A stretch of DNA of 64,000 bases from Streptomyces cavernae (GTDB lineage Bacteria; Actinomycetota; Actinomycetes; Streptomycetales; Streptomycetaceae), in assembly GCF_004023625.1 (NCBI RefSeq), contig NZ_RPDJ01000008.1, positions 124,001 to 188,000 on the forward strand, in the 5' to 3' direction. The stretch's first letter is position 1, and each line of letters starts with the position of its first letter. The notes under the pieces were generated by a model. That model did not search any database. It had not been told where the DNA came from and saw only the letters and a list, made by a program, of their open reading frames with translations. Made by a program: the position numbers and the translations under genes. Of the stretch, positions 24,988 through 33,645 are shown in pieces.

Positions 24988-25707
24988 ATGAACACGGCAC
25001 GAGGAGCCCGGGCCCGCGCCCGTATCGAAGTGACCGCGGCCATCAAGGACGCGGCGCGCAGACAGCTGGCCGCCGAGGGCGCCGCGAAGCTGTCGCTGCG
25101 CGCCGTGGCCCGTGAACTGGGCATGGTCTCCTCCGCCGTGTACCGCTACTTCCCCAGCCGCGACGACCTGCTGACCGCGCTCATCGTCGACGCGTACGAC
25201 TCGTTGGGGGAGGCCGCGGAAGCGGCACACGCCGAGGTGGCGGACGCGGAACACGCCCACCGCTGGGGTGTCGTGTGCGAGGCGGTGCGGACGTGGGCGC
25301 TGGCGCATCCGCACGAGTACGCGCTCATCTACGGAACGCCCGTCCCCGGCTACACCGCGCCGAAGAGCACCGTGCCGGCCGCGTCCCGGGTCGCCCTGCT
25401 CCTCATCGCCGTGGTCCGCGACGCCTACCACGGGCCGGGTGTGGCCCGTCCGACGCTCCCGGCCGAGCTGCAGGCCGAGGCCCGGCGGATGGCCGCCGAC
25501 CTCGCCCCCGATCTGCCGCCCGAGACGGTCGCGGCGCTGGTCGCCGCGTGGGCTCAGCTGTTCGGGCTGGTGAGCTTCGAGGTGTTCGGGCATTTCAGGG
25601 GGGTGGTCGAGGACCGCGAGGCGTTCTTCCGCCACGCGGTGGGGAACCTGGCGCACGGCGTGGGGCTGGTGTACCCGAAGAGCGCGGGGCGCGGGACCGG
25701 CCGCTGA
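24988..25707 (+). CDS. TetR-family transcriptional regulator
   Basis: The 239-residue regulator has an N-terminal TetR helix-turn-helix: ARIEVTAAIKDAARRQLAAE, then GAAKLSLRAVARELGMVSSA and VYRYFPSRDDLLTAL. The C-terminal part (about 75-239) is a ligand-binding domain of the TetR_C type seen in many Streptomyces repressors (AHPHEYALIYGTPVPGY). It most likely represses itself and the divergent deazaflavin reductase through the repeated GCTCTC sites; the inducer is unknown. Confidence 0.9.
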   Translation: MNTARGARARARIEVTAAIKDAARRQLAAEGAAKLSLRAVARELGMVSSAVYRYFPSRDDLLTALIVDAYDSLGEAAEAAHAEVADAEHAHRWGVVCEAVRTWALAHPHEYALIYGTPVPGYTAPKSTVPAASRVALLLIAVVRDAYHGPGVARPTLPAELQAEARRMAADLAPDLPPETVAALVAAWAQLFGLVSFEVFGHFRGVVEDREAFFRHAVGNLAHGVGLVYPKSAGRGTGR

Positions 25708-25816
25708 CGTTCGAGTGCCGGGCTCGCGGTGCCGCGTGAGTACTACGCGGGGAGTACGCCCGATCGCCACACCCGGCGGACGTCCGCACCGCGACCCGGC
25801 CTCTAGCGTGGCTGTC

Positions 25817-27103
25817 ATGAAGGAGCAGCGTGGGTGCGGCGAGCCGTCGGAGTGGTCACCGCACGGGCCGGGCTGGTGGCGGGACGGGCCGGGCTCCTGG
25901 CCGCACGGGCCGGGCTGGTGGCGGGACGGGCCGGGCTCCTCGCCGCACGGGCCGGGCTGGTGGCGAGGGGACGGCGGAGGGTGGCCCTGGCGGTCCACGG
26001 CCGTGATCACCGCTGTGGTGGTCATCGGGTCGGCCTTCGCCTCCCGGGAACAGAAGGGCGAGCGCGTACAGCTCGACGGACTCGGCGTCGCCCTGTTGCT
26101 CCTGGGCTGCGCCCTACTGCTCTGGCGGAAGCGGCACCCGGTCGTCGTGGTCTTCGGCACGGCCGGCACGGTGCTGGTCTACGTTGGGGCCGGATACGTG
26201 TACGGCCCCGTCTTCGTCACCGTCGCCGTCGGCTGCTTCAGCGCGGTACTGGCCGGGCACCGCCGGGCCGCCTGGAGCGCCCTCGGAATGCTGTGGGCGG
26301 GACATCTGCTCGTCGCGCACTGGCTCTACCACCGGCTGCCGCCGTCCGGGGACGACGCCGCGCCGTGGGCGCAGGAGATCGCCGTCGCCACGTGGATGGT
26401 GGCGCTCGTCTCCGTCTCGGAGCTGGCCCGGGTGCGCCGTGAGCAGTGGGCCCGGGACCGCGCCGCGCGGGCACAGGCCGCCCGGCGACGCGCCGACGAG
26501 GAACGACTGCGCATCGCCCGCGAACTCCACGACGTCCTCGCGCACAGCATCTCCGTGATCAATGTCCAGGCGGGCGTGGGCCTCGCCCTCCTCGACTCCG
26601 ACCCGGAGCAGGCCCGTACCGCTCTCACCACCATCAAGGCGGCCAGCAAGGAAGCGCTCGGCGAGGTCCGCCAAGTGCTCGGCACGCTCCGCACGCCGGG
26701 CGACGCGCCGCGCGCGCCCGCGCCCGGACTCGACCGTCTGCCGGAGCTGGTGGCGCAGGCGGCGGACGCGGGACTCACCGTCGAGACATTGGGGGAGTGC
26801 CCCGAGCTCCCGCCGGGCGCGGATCTCGCCGCCTTCCGCATCGTCCAGGAGGCGCTGACCAACGTCATACGGCACTCCGGTGCGCGTCGTGCTCGCGTCC
26901 TGATCGACCGCGTGCCGGGCGCACTCCGGCTCCGTATCGACGACGACGGACCGGCGACCGGCGCGGACGCGGGCGGCAGCGGCAACGGTCTGGCGGGGAT
27001 GCGGGAGCGGGCGGCCGCGCTGGGCGGCACCATCGAGGCGGGCCCACGTGAGGACGGGGGCTTCCGGGTGCTGGCCGAATTGCCGATCGAGGAGGAGCGG
27101 TGA
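25817..27103 (+). CDS. Membrane sensor histidine kinase with Trp-rich N-terminal repeats
   Basis: The 428-residue NarL-type (HisKA_3) kinase begins with a 50-residue cytosolic tail holding 14-residue repeats PHGPGWWRDGPGSx at 15-28 and 29-42 and a partial third at 43-51. Five to six membrane segments follow (about 60-215), starting STAVITAVVVIGSAFAS. The phosphorylated His is H238 in RIARELHDVLAHSISV; the ATPase domain has EALTNVIRHSGA (N box) and GNGLAGMRERAAALGG (G box). There is no extracellular sensor domain, so the signal is probably membrane-borne. The stop overlaps the response-regulator start (GTGA). The WW-rich tail is not part of the family. Confidence 0.9.
   Translation: MKEQRGCGEPSEWSPHGPGWWRDGPGSWPHGPGWWRDGPGSSPHGPGWWRGDGGGWPWRSTAVITAVVVIGSAFASREQKGERVQLDGLGVALLLLGCALLLWRKRHPVVVVFGTAGTVLVYVGAGYVYGPVFVTVAVGCFSAVLAGHRRAAWSALGMLWAGHLLVAHWLYHRLPPSGDDAAPWAQEIAVATWMVALVSVSELARVRREQWARDRAARAQAARRRADEERLRIARELHDVLAHSISVINVQAGVGLALLDSDPEQARTALTTIKAASKEALGEVRQVLGTLRTPGDAPRAPAPGLDRLPELVAQAADAGLTVETLGECPELPPGADLAAFRIVQEALTNVIRHSGARRARVLIDRVPGALRLRIDDDGPATGADAGGSGNGLAGMRERAAALGGTIEAGPREDGGFRVLAELPIEEER
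25859..25969 (+). repeat. 42-bp in-frame tandem repeat in the kinase gene
   Basis: Units at 25859-25900 and 25901-25942 and a partial one to 25969 encode PHGPGWWRDGPGSW-type repeats. At the DNA level they are nearly identical, indicating recent duplication. Confidence 0.85.
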
Positions 27104-27765
27104 TCCGTGTAATGCTCGCCGACGACCAGTCGCTGGTGCGCGCCGGGTTCAGGGCCCTGCTCGACGCGCAGCCGGACATCGAGGTGGCGGGCGAGGCGGC
27201 CGACGGCGAGGAGGCGCTGCGCCGGGTGCGTCAGCTGCGGCCGGACGTGGTCCTCATGGACATCCGCATGCCACTGCTCGACGGCCTCGCAGCGACCCGC
27301 CGCATCACCGGCGACGCTGGGTTGCAGGACGTCAAGGTCGTCATGCTGACCACCTTCGAGCTCGACGAGTACGTCTTCGAGGCGATCCGTTCCGGCGCCT
27401 CCGGATTCCTCGTGAAGGACACCGAACCGGAGGAACTGCTGCGCGCGGTGCGGGCGGTGGTGCAGGGTGACGCCCTGCTCTCACCGGGGGTGACACGCCG
27501 GCTGATCGCCGAGTTCGCGGCCCGTTCCAAGGAACCCGCTGCGGCGGACGCTCTCGCCCGGCTCACCGAACGGGAACGGGAGGTGATGGCGCTGGTCGGC
27601 ATCGGCCTGACCAACGAGGAGATCGCCCGCCGTCTGGTCGTCAGCCCGCTCACCGCCAAGACCCACGTCAGTCGCACCATGGTGAAGCTGGGCGCCCGCG
27701 ACCGGGCCCAACTGGTCGTCCTGGCCTATGAGTCGGGGCTGGTACGGCCGGGCTGGCTGGGCTGA
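27100..27765 (+). CDS. NarL/LuxR-type response regulator
   Basis: The 221-residue regulator has a receiver domain (about 1-120) with acidic pocket LADDQ, phosphoacceptor D54 in VVLMDIRMP, switch Thr in VVMLTTFELDEYVF and Lys in GFLVKDTEPEE. A LuxR-type helix-turn-helix (about 152-215) reads LTEREREVMALVGIGLTNEE and TAKTHVSRTMVKLGARDRAQ. GTG 27100 overlaps the kinase stop, so the pair is translated together. Target genes cannot be told from the window. Confidence 0.93.
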   Translation: MIRVMLADDQSLVRAGFRALLDAQPDIEVAGEAADGEEALRRVRQLRPDVVLMDIRMPLLDGLAATRRITGDAGLQDVKVVMLTTFELDEYVFEAIRSGASGFLVKDTEPEELLRAVRAVVQGDALLSPGVTRRLIAEFAARSKEPAAADALARLTEREREVMALVGIGLTNEEIARRLVVSPLTAKTHVSRTMVKLGARDRAQLVVLAYESGLVRPGWLG

Positions 27766-27858
27766 CGGGCGGCTTGGGCCTCGCTGGGGCTGAGGGCTCG
27801 GTCGGGCGGGCGGCTCCCTTCGGCGGGCGGTTCGGCCGGGAGGAGGCTCGGGGCGGGA

Positions 27859-28596
27859 TCAGTTCCAGGTGACCGCGGACTTCTCCCGCCACAGCGTGGC
27901 CAGCGACTCGTCCCCGGTGACGCTCGGGAACGGCCCGCGATTCCACAACGCCAGGTACAACCGCTCGGCGGAGCCCGTCAGCTCGCAGTCGGCGTCCGCC
28001 GTCGCGGCCCGCTCCGTCACGGGCGGTTCGGCAGACAGCCGCACCGTCCACACCACACCCGCGTCCTCCGCGCGTATCCGCAGGACGCGGGGCTCGTCGG
28101 TCCGCAGTCGGCTCTTCGCCCGGGCGTGGAAGCCGCTCAGCAGCTCGTCGATGCCATCGACCGCGAACTCCTCGGCGATCGCGGTCGGCGTGCCGCCGCG
28201 CGCGGACTCCGCGTCGATGCGGTGGATCGTGGTCTCGTGCGCCTGGCGCCGGGCCCAGAAGGCGAGCGGCGACGGCGCCGGCAGGAAACTCCAGCACTCC
28301 ACGTCGGCCGGGGCGTGGGCGAGCGTGTCGACGAGTTGCCGGTGCCCGCCCCGGAACCAGTCCAGCAAGTCCGCGCCGTCCAGCTCGGTGAGCCCGCCGT
28401 CCGGGTGGAAGGAAGTGTGCCCCTCGGCGACGAACGCGGCGGCCCACCGGTGCACCATCGTCGTGTGCCGCAGCAGATCACGCACCCGCCACCCGGGGCA
28501 GGTGGGCACGGGAGCCCCAGTACCGCTGTCCTCGGCCGCCCCGGCCAGCAGCCGGCCCTCACTCTCGAGGGTCTTGATGTGGTCCGAAATCTCCAT
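27859..28596 (-). CDS. Maleylpyruvate isomerase-family (DinB-like) protein
   Basis: The 245-residue protein has the MDMPI/DinB four-helix N-terminus: DHIKTLESEGRLLAGAAEDS, PTCPGWRVRDLLRHTTMVHR (first metal-site His) and ARRQAHETTIHRIDAE (later His pair). The C-terminal part (about 165-245) fits the small MDMPI C-terminal domain (CELTGSAERLYLALWNR). Members are mycothiol-dependent isomerases or transferases with a zinc site; the substrate here is unknown. ATG 28596 is chosen. It is convergent with the response-regulator gene and lies downstream of the DeoR gene on the same strand. Confidence 0.83.
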   Translation of the reverse strand: MEISDHIKTLESEGRLLAGAAEDSGTGAPVPTCPGWRVRDLLRHTTMVHRWAAAFVAEGHTSFHPDGGLTELDGADLLDWFRGGHRQLVDTLAHAPADVECWSFLPAPSPLAFWARRQAHETTIHRIDAESARGGTPTAIAEEFAVDGIDELLSGFHARAKSRLRTDEPRVLRIRAEDAGVVWTVRLSAEPPVTERAATADADCELTGSAERLYLALWNRGPFPSVTGDESLATLWREKSAVTWN

Positions 28597-28705
28597 GGCA
28601 GGAGTCTGCCGGACAGAGTGTTTGTGCGAACAGGTCGGTTCTCACCTTGCCACCCGGGGGCCCACCGCAGACGCGGCTGTCCGGGGTGCCCGCTGCCCCG
28701 CGCAG

Positions 28706-29485
28706 TCACACCGTGACCACAAAAACCCCCACCTCCTCGAACCGCCGCACCACGTCCTCGTCCACCGCGGTGTCCGTGACCAGGGTGTCCACCGCGTCCG
28801 CGGCGCAGATACGGGCGAAGGCGCGCCGGCCCAGTTTGCTCGAGTCGGCCGCGACCACCACCCTTTCGGCGCGCTCGCACAGCAGACGGTTGATCGCGGC
28901 CTCCGCCTCGTCGTGCGCGGCGGCGCCCTGTGCCGGGTCGAAACCGACCACGCCCAGTACGGCCACGTCGATGGTGATCTGGGCGAGTACACCGTCCGCG
29001 AGCGGCCCGATGAGCTCGTACGACTGCGGCCGGGCGACCCCGCCGGTCACCACGATCTTGAACTGGGGGCGCACGGCCAGTTCGTTGGCGATGTTGAGCG
29101 CGTTCGTCACGATGGTCAACGCCGGTGCTCCAGTGGTGAGTTCGGGTCGCGTCGCGAGGGCCCGGGCCACCTCTGTGGTCGTGGTGCCGCCGGTCAGTCC
29201 GACCGCCTCACCCGGCGCGATCAGTGACGCCACGGCCTCGGCGATGCGCTGCTTCTCGGAGGCGCGGCGGGCCGTCTTGTAGCGCAGGGGGAGCTCGTAG
29301 GACACACCGTGCACCACCGCGCCGCCCCGGGTGCGCACCAGCATCTGCTGCTCGGCCAGCCGGTCGAAGTCGCGGCGGATCGTCGCGGCCGACACCGCCA
29401 GCTCCGCCGCCGCCTCCTCGACGTCCAGCCGACCCCGTTCGACGAGCATTTCCAGCAGCGTCTGCCAGCGGGCGTCGCGTGACAT
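28706..29485 (-). CDS. DeoR-family regulator of sugar catabolism
   Basis: The 259-residue repressor has an N-terminal DeoR helix-turn-helix (ELAVSAATIRRDFDRLAEQQ) and the sugar-phosphate-binding DeoRC domain with GLTGGTTTTEVARAL, LTIVTNALNIANEL, IVVTGGVARPQSYELIGPLA and VVVAADSSKLGRRAFA. It is divergent from the SIS-aldolase operon, with repeated TGCTTG/CAAGCA motifs in between, so it most likely represses that operon until a sugar phosphate binds. This layout is like AgaR with aga genes. Confidence 0.9.
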   Translation of the reverse strand: MSRDARWQTLLEMLVERGRLDVEEAAAELAVSAATIRRDFDRLAEQQMLVRTRGGAVVHGVSYELPLRYKTARRASEKQRIAEAVASLIAPGEAVGLTGGTTTTEVARALATRPELTTGAPALTIVTNALNIANELAVRPQFKIVVTGGVARPQSYELIGPLADGVLAQITIDVAVLGVVGFDPAQGAAAHDEAEAAINRLLCERAERVVVAADSSKLGRRAFARICAADAVDTLVTDTAVDEDVVRRFEEVGVFVVTV

Positions 29486-29577
29486 CCGCGATCTCCGTTC
29501 CTCGATCTTGCCGCGACCCTAGCGCACGCCCCGAGGCGTGGCGCTTCGTCGAAGAGTCCGCTTCCATGCTCGCTGTA

Positions 29578-29623
29578 TGCTTGGTCCTGCTTGAAATACC
29601 GATTTATCTTGCACGAACAAGCA
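29578..29623. promoter_or_regulatory. Putative DeoR-family operators
   Basis: TGCTTG occurs at 29578-29583 and 29588-29593, one helical turn apart, and in inverted form CAAGCA at 29618-29623, with a related CTTGCA at 29608-29613. They lie in the A/T-rich part of the divergent DeoR/SIS spacer, 33 bp before the SIS start. Short repeats phased at 10 bp are typical for DeoR-type regulators. Confidence 0.55.
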
Positions 29624-29655
29624 TGCTCGGGGACGTTTGTGGGGAGAGTGCTCGC

Positions 29656-30546
29656 ATGAGTCATGTCGAGGACGAGCTGACCAGTCAGCCGGAGTGCTGG
29701 ACACGCGCCGCCGCATGGGCGCCGCGGCACGCCGCCGCGCTGCCGACTCCGGGGGAGCGGGTCGCGGTGGTGGGCTGCGGCACCTCCTACTTCATGGGGC
29801 AGGCGATAGCCGCCCTGCGCGAGGGAGCCGGGCACGGCGAGACGGACGCCTTCCCCGCCTCCGAATTCCCCCACGGCCGGCCGTACGACAGCGTCCTCGC
29901 CCTCAGCCGCTCCGGCACCACCACCGAGGTGCTGGAACTCCTCGGCCGGCTGCGCGGAACGGTACGGACGACCGCGATCACCGCGGATCCGGGGACGCCG
30001 GTGATGCGGGCCGCCGACGACGTCGTCGTCCTGGACTTCGCGGACGAACGGTCCGTTGTGCAGACCCGGTTCGCGACCACCGCGCTCACCCTGCTCCGGG
30101 CCCACCTCGGCTTGCACACCGACGCCGTCGTCGCCGACGCCCGCACCGCGCTGCGCACCCCGCTGCCCGACGCGCTCGTCGACTGCACCCAGTTCACGTT
30201 CCTGGGCCGCGGCTGGAGCGTCGGGCTGGCGAACGAGGCCGGACTGAAACTGCGCGAAGCCGCACTCGCCTGGTCCGAGGCCTACCCGGCGATGGAGTAC
30301 CGGCACGGCCCCATCAGCGTCACGACGTCGGGCACCGCGACCTGGATGCTCGGAGAGGCACCCGATGGCCTTGCCCAACAGGTGCGCGGCACCGGCGCGT
30401 TGTGGGTACCGGGCGGCCTGGACCCGCTCGCCGAACTCGTCCGCGTCCACCGGCTCGCCGTCGCGGTCGCCGGCCGGCGCGGGCTGGACCCCGACCGGCC
30501 GCGCCATCTCACCCGCTCGGTGGTCCTCGCCCCGGCCGTCGACTGA
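29656..30546 (+). CDS. SIS-domain sugar-phosphate isomerase/deaminase (AgaS-like)
   Basis: The 296-residue protein has two SIS domains. The first shows VAVVGCGTSYFMGQAIAALR, DSVLALSRSGTTTEVLELLG and TTAITADPGTPVMRAADDVV; the second begins TFLGRGWSVGLANEAGLKLR and has SEAYPAMEYRHGPISV, the catalytic-region motif of GlmS/AgaS-like isomerases. It would isomerise or deaminate an amino-sugar phosphate such as galactosamine-6-phosphate. It is followed after 51 bp by the class II aldolase, so together they could take an amino sugar to triose phosphates. A kinase step is missing locally. Confidence 0.87.
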   Translation: MSHVEDELTSQPECWTRAAAWAPRHAAALPTPGERVAVVGCGTSYFMGQAIAALREGAGHGETDAFPASEFPHGRPYDSVLALSRSGTTTEVLELLGRLRGTVRTTAITADPGTPVMRAADDVVVLDFADERSVVQTRFATTALTLLRAHLGLHTDAVVADARTALRTPLPDALVDCTQFTFLGRGWSVGLANEAGLKLREAALAWSEAYPAMEYRHGPISVTTSGTATWMLGEAPDGLAQQVRGTGALWVPGGLDPLAELVRVHRLAVAVAGRRGLDPDRPRHLTRSVVLAPAVD

Positions 30547-30597
30547 CGGCCGGGGAGGAGGAACCCTCAACGACCCGCCCTCGCCACTGGAGGACTT

Positions 30598-31458
30598 GTG
30601 CCCATCGCAGCAACCGGAGCCCTGGTCGCCGAAGCCGCCGAGGCGGGTGCGGCGGTCGCGGCCTTCAACGTCATCACGCTGGAGCACGTCGAGGCGGTCA
30701 TCGCGGGCGCCGAATCCGTGGACGCCCCCGTCATCCTGCAGATCAGCGAGAACGCGGTGAAGTACCGCTACGGACGGCTGCTTCCGCTCGCCCGCGCCAC
30801 CACCGCGGCCGCCGAACGGGCCTCCGTGCCCGTGGGATGCCACCTCGACCACGTCCAGAGCGACGAACTGCTGCGCCGGGCCGCGGACGCGGGATTCAGC
30901 TCCGTGATGTACGACGCGGCCCGGCTGCCGTATGCGGACAACGTTGCCGCCACCCGGGCAGCCGTCGCCTGGGCGCACCGCCAAGGGCTGTGGATCGAGG
31001 CCGAGTTGGGAGAGATCGGGGGCAAGTACGGCCGGCCCCCGTTGGACGCGCACGCGCCCGGTGCCCGGACCGACCCGGCCGAGGCGCGCGCCTTCGTCGC
31101 CGAGTCCGGCGTGGACGCCCTCGCGGTCGCGATCGGCAGCTCCCACGCGATGACCACCCGTACCGCCACCGTCGACCACGACCGGCTCGAGCGTCTGTCC
31201 GCCGTCCTCGACGTGCCCCTCGTGCTGCACGGCTCGTCAGGGCTGCCGGACGACGAACTGTCGGCGGCCGTCGCGGGCGGAATCTCCAAGGTCAACATCG
31301 GCACGGCCCTGAACATCGCGATGACCGGCGCGATACGGAAGTACCTGGACACCCATCCGAAGGCGGTCGACTCGCGCGCGTACCTCAGTGTGGGACGGGA
31401 GGCGATGGCGGAGGCGGTGGCGCGACTGATCAAGGTCGTGCGGGGCGGGGTGGGCTGA
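30598..31458 (+). CDS. Class II ketose-bisphosphate aldolase (fructose/tagatose type)
   Basis: The 286-residue zinc aldolase splits a ketohexose bisphosphate to dihydroxyacetone phosphate and glyceraldehyde-3-phosphate. Seen are AAFNVITLEHVEAVIAGAES, the zinc/catalytic motif VGCHLDHVQS, EAELGEIGGKYG, ALAVAIGSSHAM, LHGSSGLPDDEL (zinc His) and ISKVNIGTALNIAMTGA, which binds phosphate. The short length favours the GatY/KbaY (tagatose) or FbaA-like group. GTG 30598 has a GGAGG-type site upstream. It is in an operon with the SIS gene. Confidence 0.9.
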   Translation: MPIAATGALVAEAAEAGAAVAAFNVITLEHVEAVIAGAESVDAPVILQISENAVKYRYGRLLPLARATTAAAERASVPVGCHLDHVQSDELLRRAADAGFSSVMYDAARLPYADNVAATRAAVAWAHRQGLWIEAELGEIGGKYGRPPLDAHAPGARTDPAEARAFVAESGVDALAVAIGSSHAMTTRTATVDHDRLERLSAVLDVPLVLHGSSGLPDDELSAAVAGGISKVNIGTALNIAMTGAIRKYLDTHPKAVDSRAYLSVGREAMAEAVARLIKVVRGGVG

Positions 31459-31481
31459 GCCTGCCGGGGCGGGCCGGGGCA

Positions 31482-31534
31482 GCCGGCCGTGTCCGTGCGG
31501 GGCCGGGGGTGGGCCGGCTGTGTCCGTGCGGGGC
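31482..31534. repeat. Two-copy 31-bp direct repeat
   Basis: GCCGGCCGTGTCCGTGCGGG at 31482 recurs with one mismatch at about 31513 (period 31 bp), in the 151-bp G/C-rich space between the aldolase and AraC-type genes. No function is evident; one of several short duplications in this window. Confidence 0.6.
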
Positions 31535-31609
31535 GGGGGCGGAGTGGGGCGGCTGAGCAGGACCCGCCGTACCCGAGGCTGCGGACGGCCCCGCTGGTAA
31601 CTTCTCCCC

Positions 31610-32446
31610 ATGCGCGACACGGAGATCCATCTGGGTGAGCCGCCCGTCGTCGCCAACATCGGGGTCGGGGTGCACGGCGTCGCGAGCCGCACCGATGTCT
31701 TCCGGCTGCCCGAACTCTGGCAGTTGCACCTCTACCAGTACGAGGCCGAGCTCACCGTGGACGGCACGGTGCACGCCCTGCGTCCCGGTCGGATCAGCCT
31801 CGTACCGCCGGGCACCACCGTCCACTACCGCTACCGGGGCCGATCCCAGCACCTCTACGCACATCTGCGCATCACCACCGCCGGACCCTCGCGCACCCTG
31901 CCCGTGGTCCAGGACGCCGGGCACGAACTCCCGTGGCTCACCGGTCAGTTCCTCCGGGCGATCGCCGCCGCGCCCGGAGCCCCGGAGCGCACCCGCGCGG
32001 AAATCTGGACGGTGCTGTGGCGGATCACGGACCTGGCGCCCGCGGTCGGCCGGCGGGGGCCGCATCCGGCCGTCACCAGCGCGATCGCGCACATCGAGGC
32101 ACACCTCGCCGCGCCGCTCACCGTGCCCGGGGTGGCACGCGTCGCCGGCGTCTCGCACAACCACCTGACCAGGCTCTTCCGCCAGGAGACGGGGGGCACG
32201 GTGGTGGCCTGGATCCGCCGCCGCAGAATGGAGCGCGCCGGGCATCTGCTGCGCGCGTCGACGCTCTCCATCCCCGCGGTCGCCGCGTCGGTCGGCATCC
32301 CCGATCTCCAGGCCTTCAACAAGGCCTGCCGCCGTGAACTGGGCGCCTCACCGCGCGCCTTGCGAAGCACCTTCCCTGACGGCGTCCCGGCCGCCTCTGA
32401 CGGCGTCCCGGCCGCCCCTGACGGCACCCGGGGCGTCAGGTCCTGA
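31610..32446 (+). CDS. AraC-family transcriptional regulator
   Basis: The 278-residue regulator has an N-terminal cupin-like ligand domain (LHLYQYEAELTVDGTVHAL, ISLVPPGTTVHYRYRG) and a C-terminal double helix-turn-helix (about 165-260): PLTVPGVARVAGVSHNHLTR and STLSIPAVAASVGIPDLQAF, closing KACRRELGASPRALR. After the DNA-binding domain comes a tail with the 7-residue duplication DGVPAAS/DGVPAAP. The ligand is probably a sugar, by analogy. Its last 11 bases overlap the convergent methyltransferase gene. Confidence 0.88.
   Translation: MRDTEIHLGEPPVVANIGVGVHGVASRTDVFRLPELWQLHLYQYEAELTVDGTVHALRPGRISLVPPGTTVHYRYRGRSQHLYAHLRITTAGPSRTLPVVQDAGHELPWLTGQFLRAIAAAPGAPERTRAEIWTVLWRITDLAPAVGRRGPHPAVTSAIAHIEAHLAAPLTVPGVARVAGVSHNHLTRLFRQETGGTVVAWIRRRRMERAGHLLRASTLSIPAVAASVGIPDLQAFNKACRRELGASPRALRSTFPDGVPAASDGVPAAPDGTRGVRS
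32378..32419 (+). repeat. 21-bp tandem duplication in the AraC gene tail
   Basis: Units 32378-32398 and 32399-32419 differ by one base and encode DGVPAA plus Ser or Pro. A shortened third unit follows before the stop. Confidence 0.7.
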
Positions 32447-33575
32447 CCGCCTTCAGAACCACGAACTTCGCGTCACTCGCGACGAGTTCACTGTTGCCGA
32501 AGAGCCGCCGCAGCTTCACGTGGTAGCCGAGATGCCGGTTGCCGATCACCCACAGCTCGCCGCCCCGTCGCAGCGCACGCCGCGCCCCGGTGAACATCCG
32601 CCAGGCCGTGGCGTCGGTCGTCGCCTGGTGCGAGTGGAACGGCGGGTTGTTGAGCACGAGGTCGACGCTGCCCGCCGGCATCCCGGTCAGTCCGTCGCCG
32701 ACCCGGAACTCGGCCTTGCCCTCGATGTCGCCGGAGTTGGCCCGGTAGGTGGCCTCGGCCGACGCGACCGCCTGGTACGACTCGTCCGTGAACAGCACCT
32801 CGGCCCCTGGACTGGCCAGCGCCGCCGCCGTTCCGACGATTCCGTTACCGCACCCGAGATCGACGATCCGGGAGCCGTCCCGTCCGCCGGGCAGGTGCCG
32901 CAGGAAGAAGCGGGTGCCGATGTCGAGGCGGTCCGCACAGAAGACGCCCGCGTGATTGACCACCGTACGGCCCGACATGGGGCCGATACCGTCGGGGAGG
33001 GCGTAGCTGTACGGCCATGGGTCGGCGCCCGCCTCTCCTGCCTCGGGCGTGCAGAAGATCAGCCGGGCCTTCTGCTCGGCGAGTGAGGTCCGGGTCGGTC
33101 CGAGGATCCTCTCGAACAGCGTCAGCGTCGAGGTGTGGATCTCCTTGACCATCCCGGTGCCGACGATCACCGTTCCCTCGTGCACGGCGGGCGCCAGCCG
33201 GTGCAGTTGGTCCTCCAGGAGCGCCAGGCTCTTCGGCACCCTGACCAGCAGCGTGTCGACGCGCTGGGGCGGGGTGTCCCGGGTGGTGAGCAGCCGTACG
33301 GCGGCGGGGTCGACGCCGGCCCGCGCGAGGTTCGCGCGCGTCGCCTCACGGCCCAGGAACGAGTCGCTGATCTGCGTGGGCCGCCGGGCCGCCAGCGCCG
33401 TGACCAGCGCACCCCAGCGGTCGCCCAGCACCACGACCTCTCCCGCGGGCTCAGGTCCGATGTGCCGCAGCAGATAGGCGTCGGCGGCGTCCCAGGCACG
33501 CAGCCGGTCGCGCGGATCCTCGGGGAAACGGGTGAGTGCGTACTCGCCCCAAGCGGTCGTCAGAGGGTCGTTCAT
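32436..33575 (-). CDS. RsmC/RlmG-like rRNA (guanine-N2) methyltransferase
   Basis: The 379-residue protein has two methyltransferase-like halves, as in RsmC and RlmG. The N-terminal half (about 1-180) has a degenerate fold. The C-terminal half binds SAM through RIVDLGCGNGIVGTAAALAS and has the catalytic motif VLNNPPFHSHQATTD (NPPF, for exocyclic amines of guanine). Length is closest to RlmG (23S rRNA) but the target site cannot be fixed from sequence. It converges with the AraC gene (11-bp overlap) and is divergent from alkB across a 16-bp repeat array that begins 71 bp upstream of its start. Confidence 0.87.
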   Translation of the reverse strand: MNDPLTTAWGEYALTRFPEDPRDRLRAWDAADAYLLRHIGPEPAGEVVVLGDRWGALVTALAARRPTQISDSFLGREATRANLARAGVDPAAVRLLTTRDTPPQRVDTLLVRVPKSLALLEDQLHRLAPAVHEGTVIVGTGMVKEIHTSTLTLFERILGPTRTSLAEQKARLIFCTPEAGEAGADPWPYSYALPDGIGPMSGRTVVNHAGVFCADRLDIGTRFFLRHLPGGRDGSRIVDLGCGNGIVGTAAALASPGAEVLFTDESYQAVASAEATYRANSGDIEGKAEFRVGDGLTGMPAGSVDLVLNNPPFHSHQATTDATAWRMFTGARRALRRGGELWVIGNRHLGYHVKLRRLFGNSELVASDAKFVVLKAVRT

Positions 33576-33645
33576 CGTGCGCCCAGGCTAACCGAGCGCC
33601 GCCCCAGCCTTGCCGGTCCGTCCGGCGGGCCAACCCCGGTCCCGG

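Noticed and set aside
29221-31230. 669-codon minus-strand ORF across the SIS and aldolase genes
   Set aside because: Antisense shadow; the plus-strand genes have full catalytic motifs and good starts.
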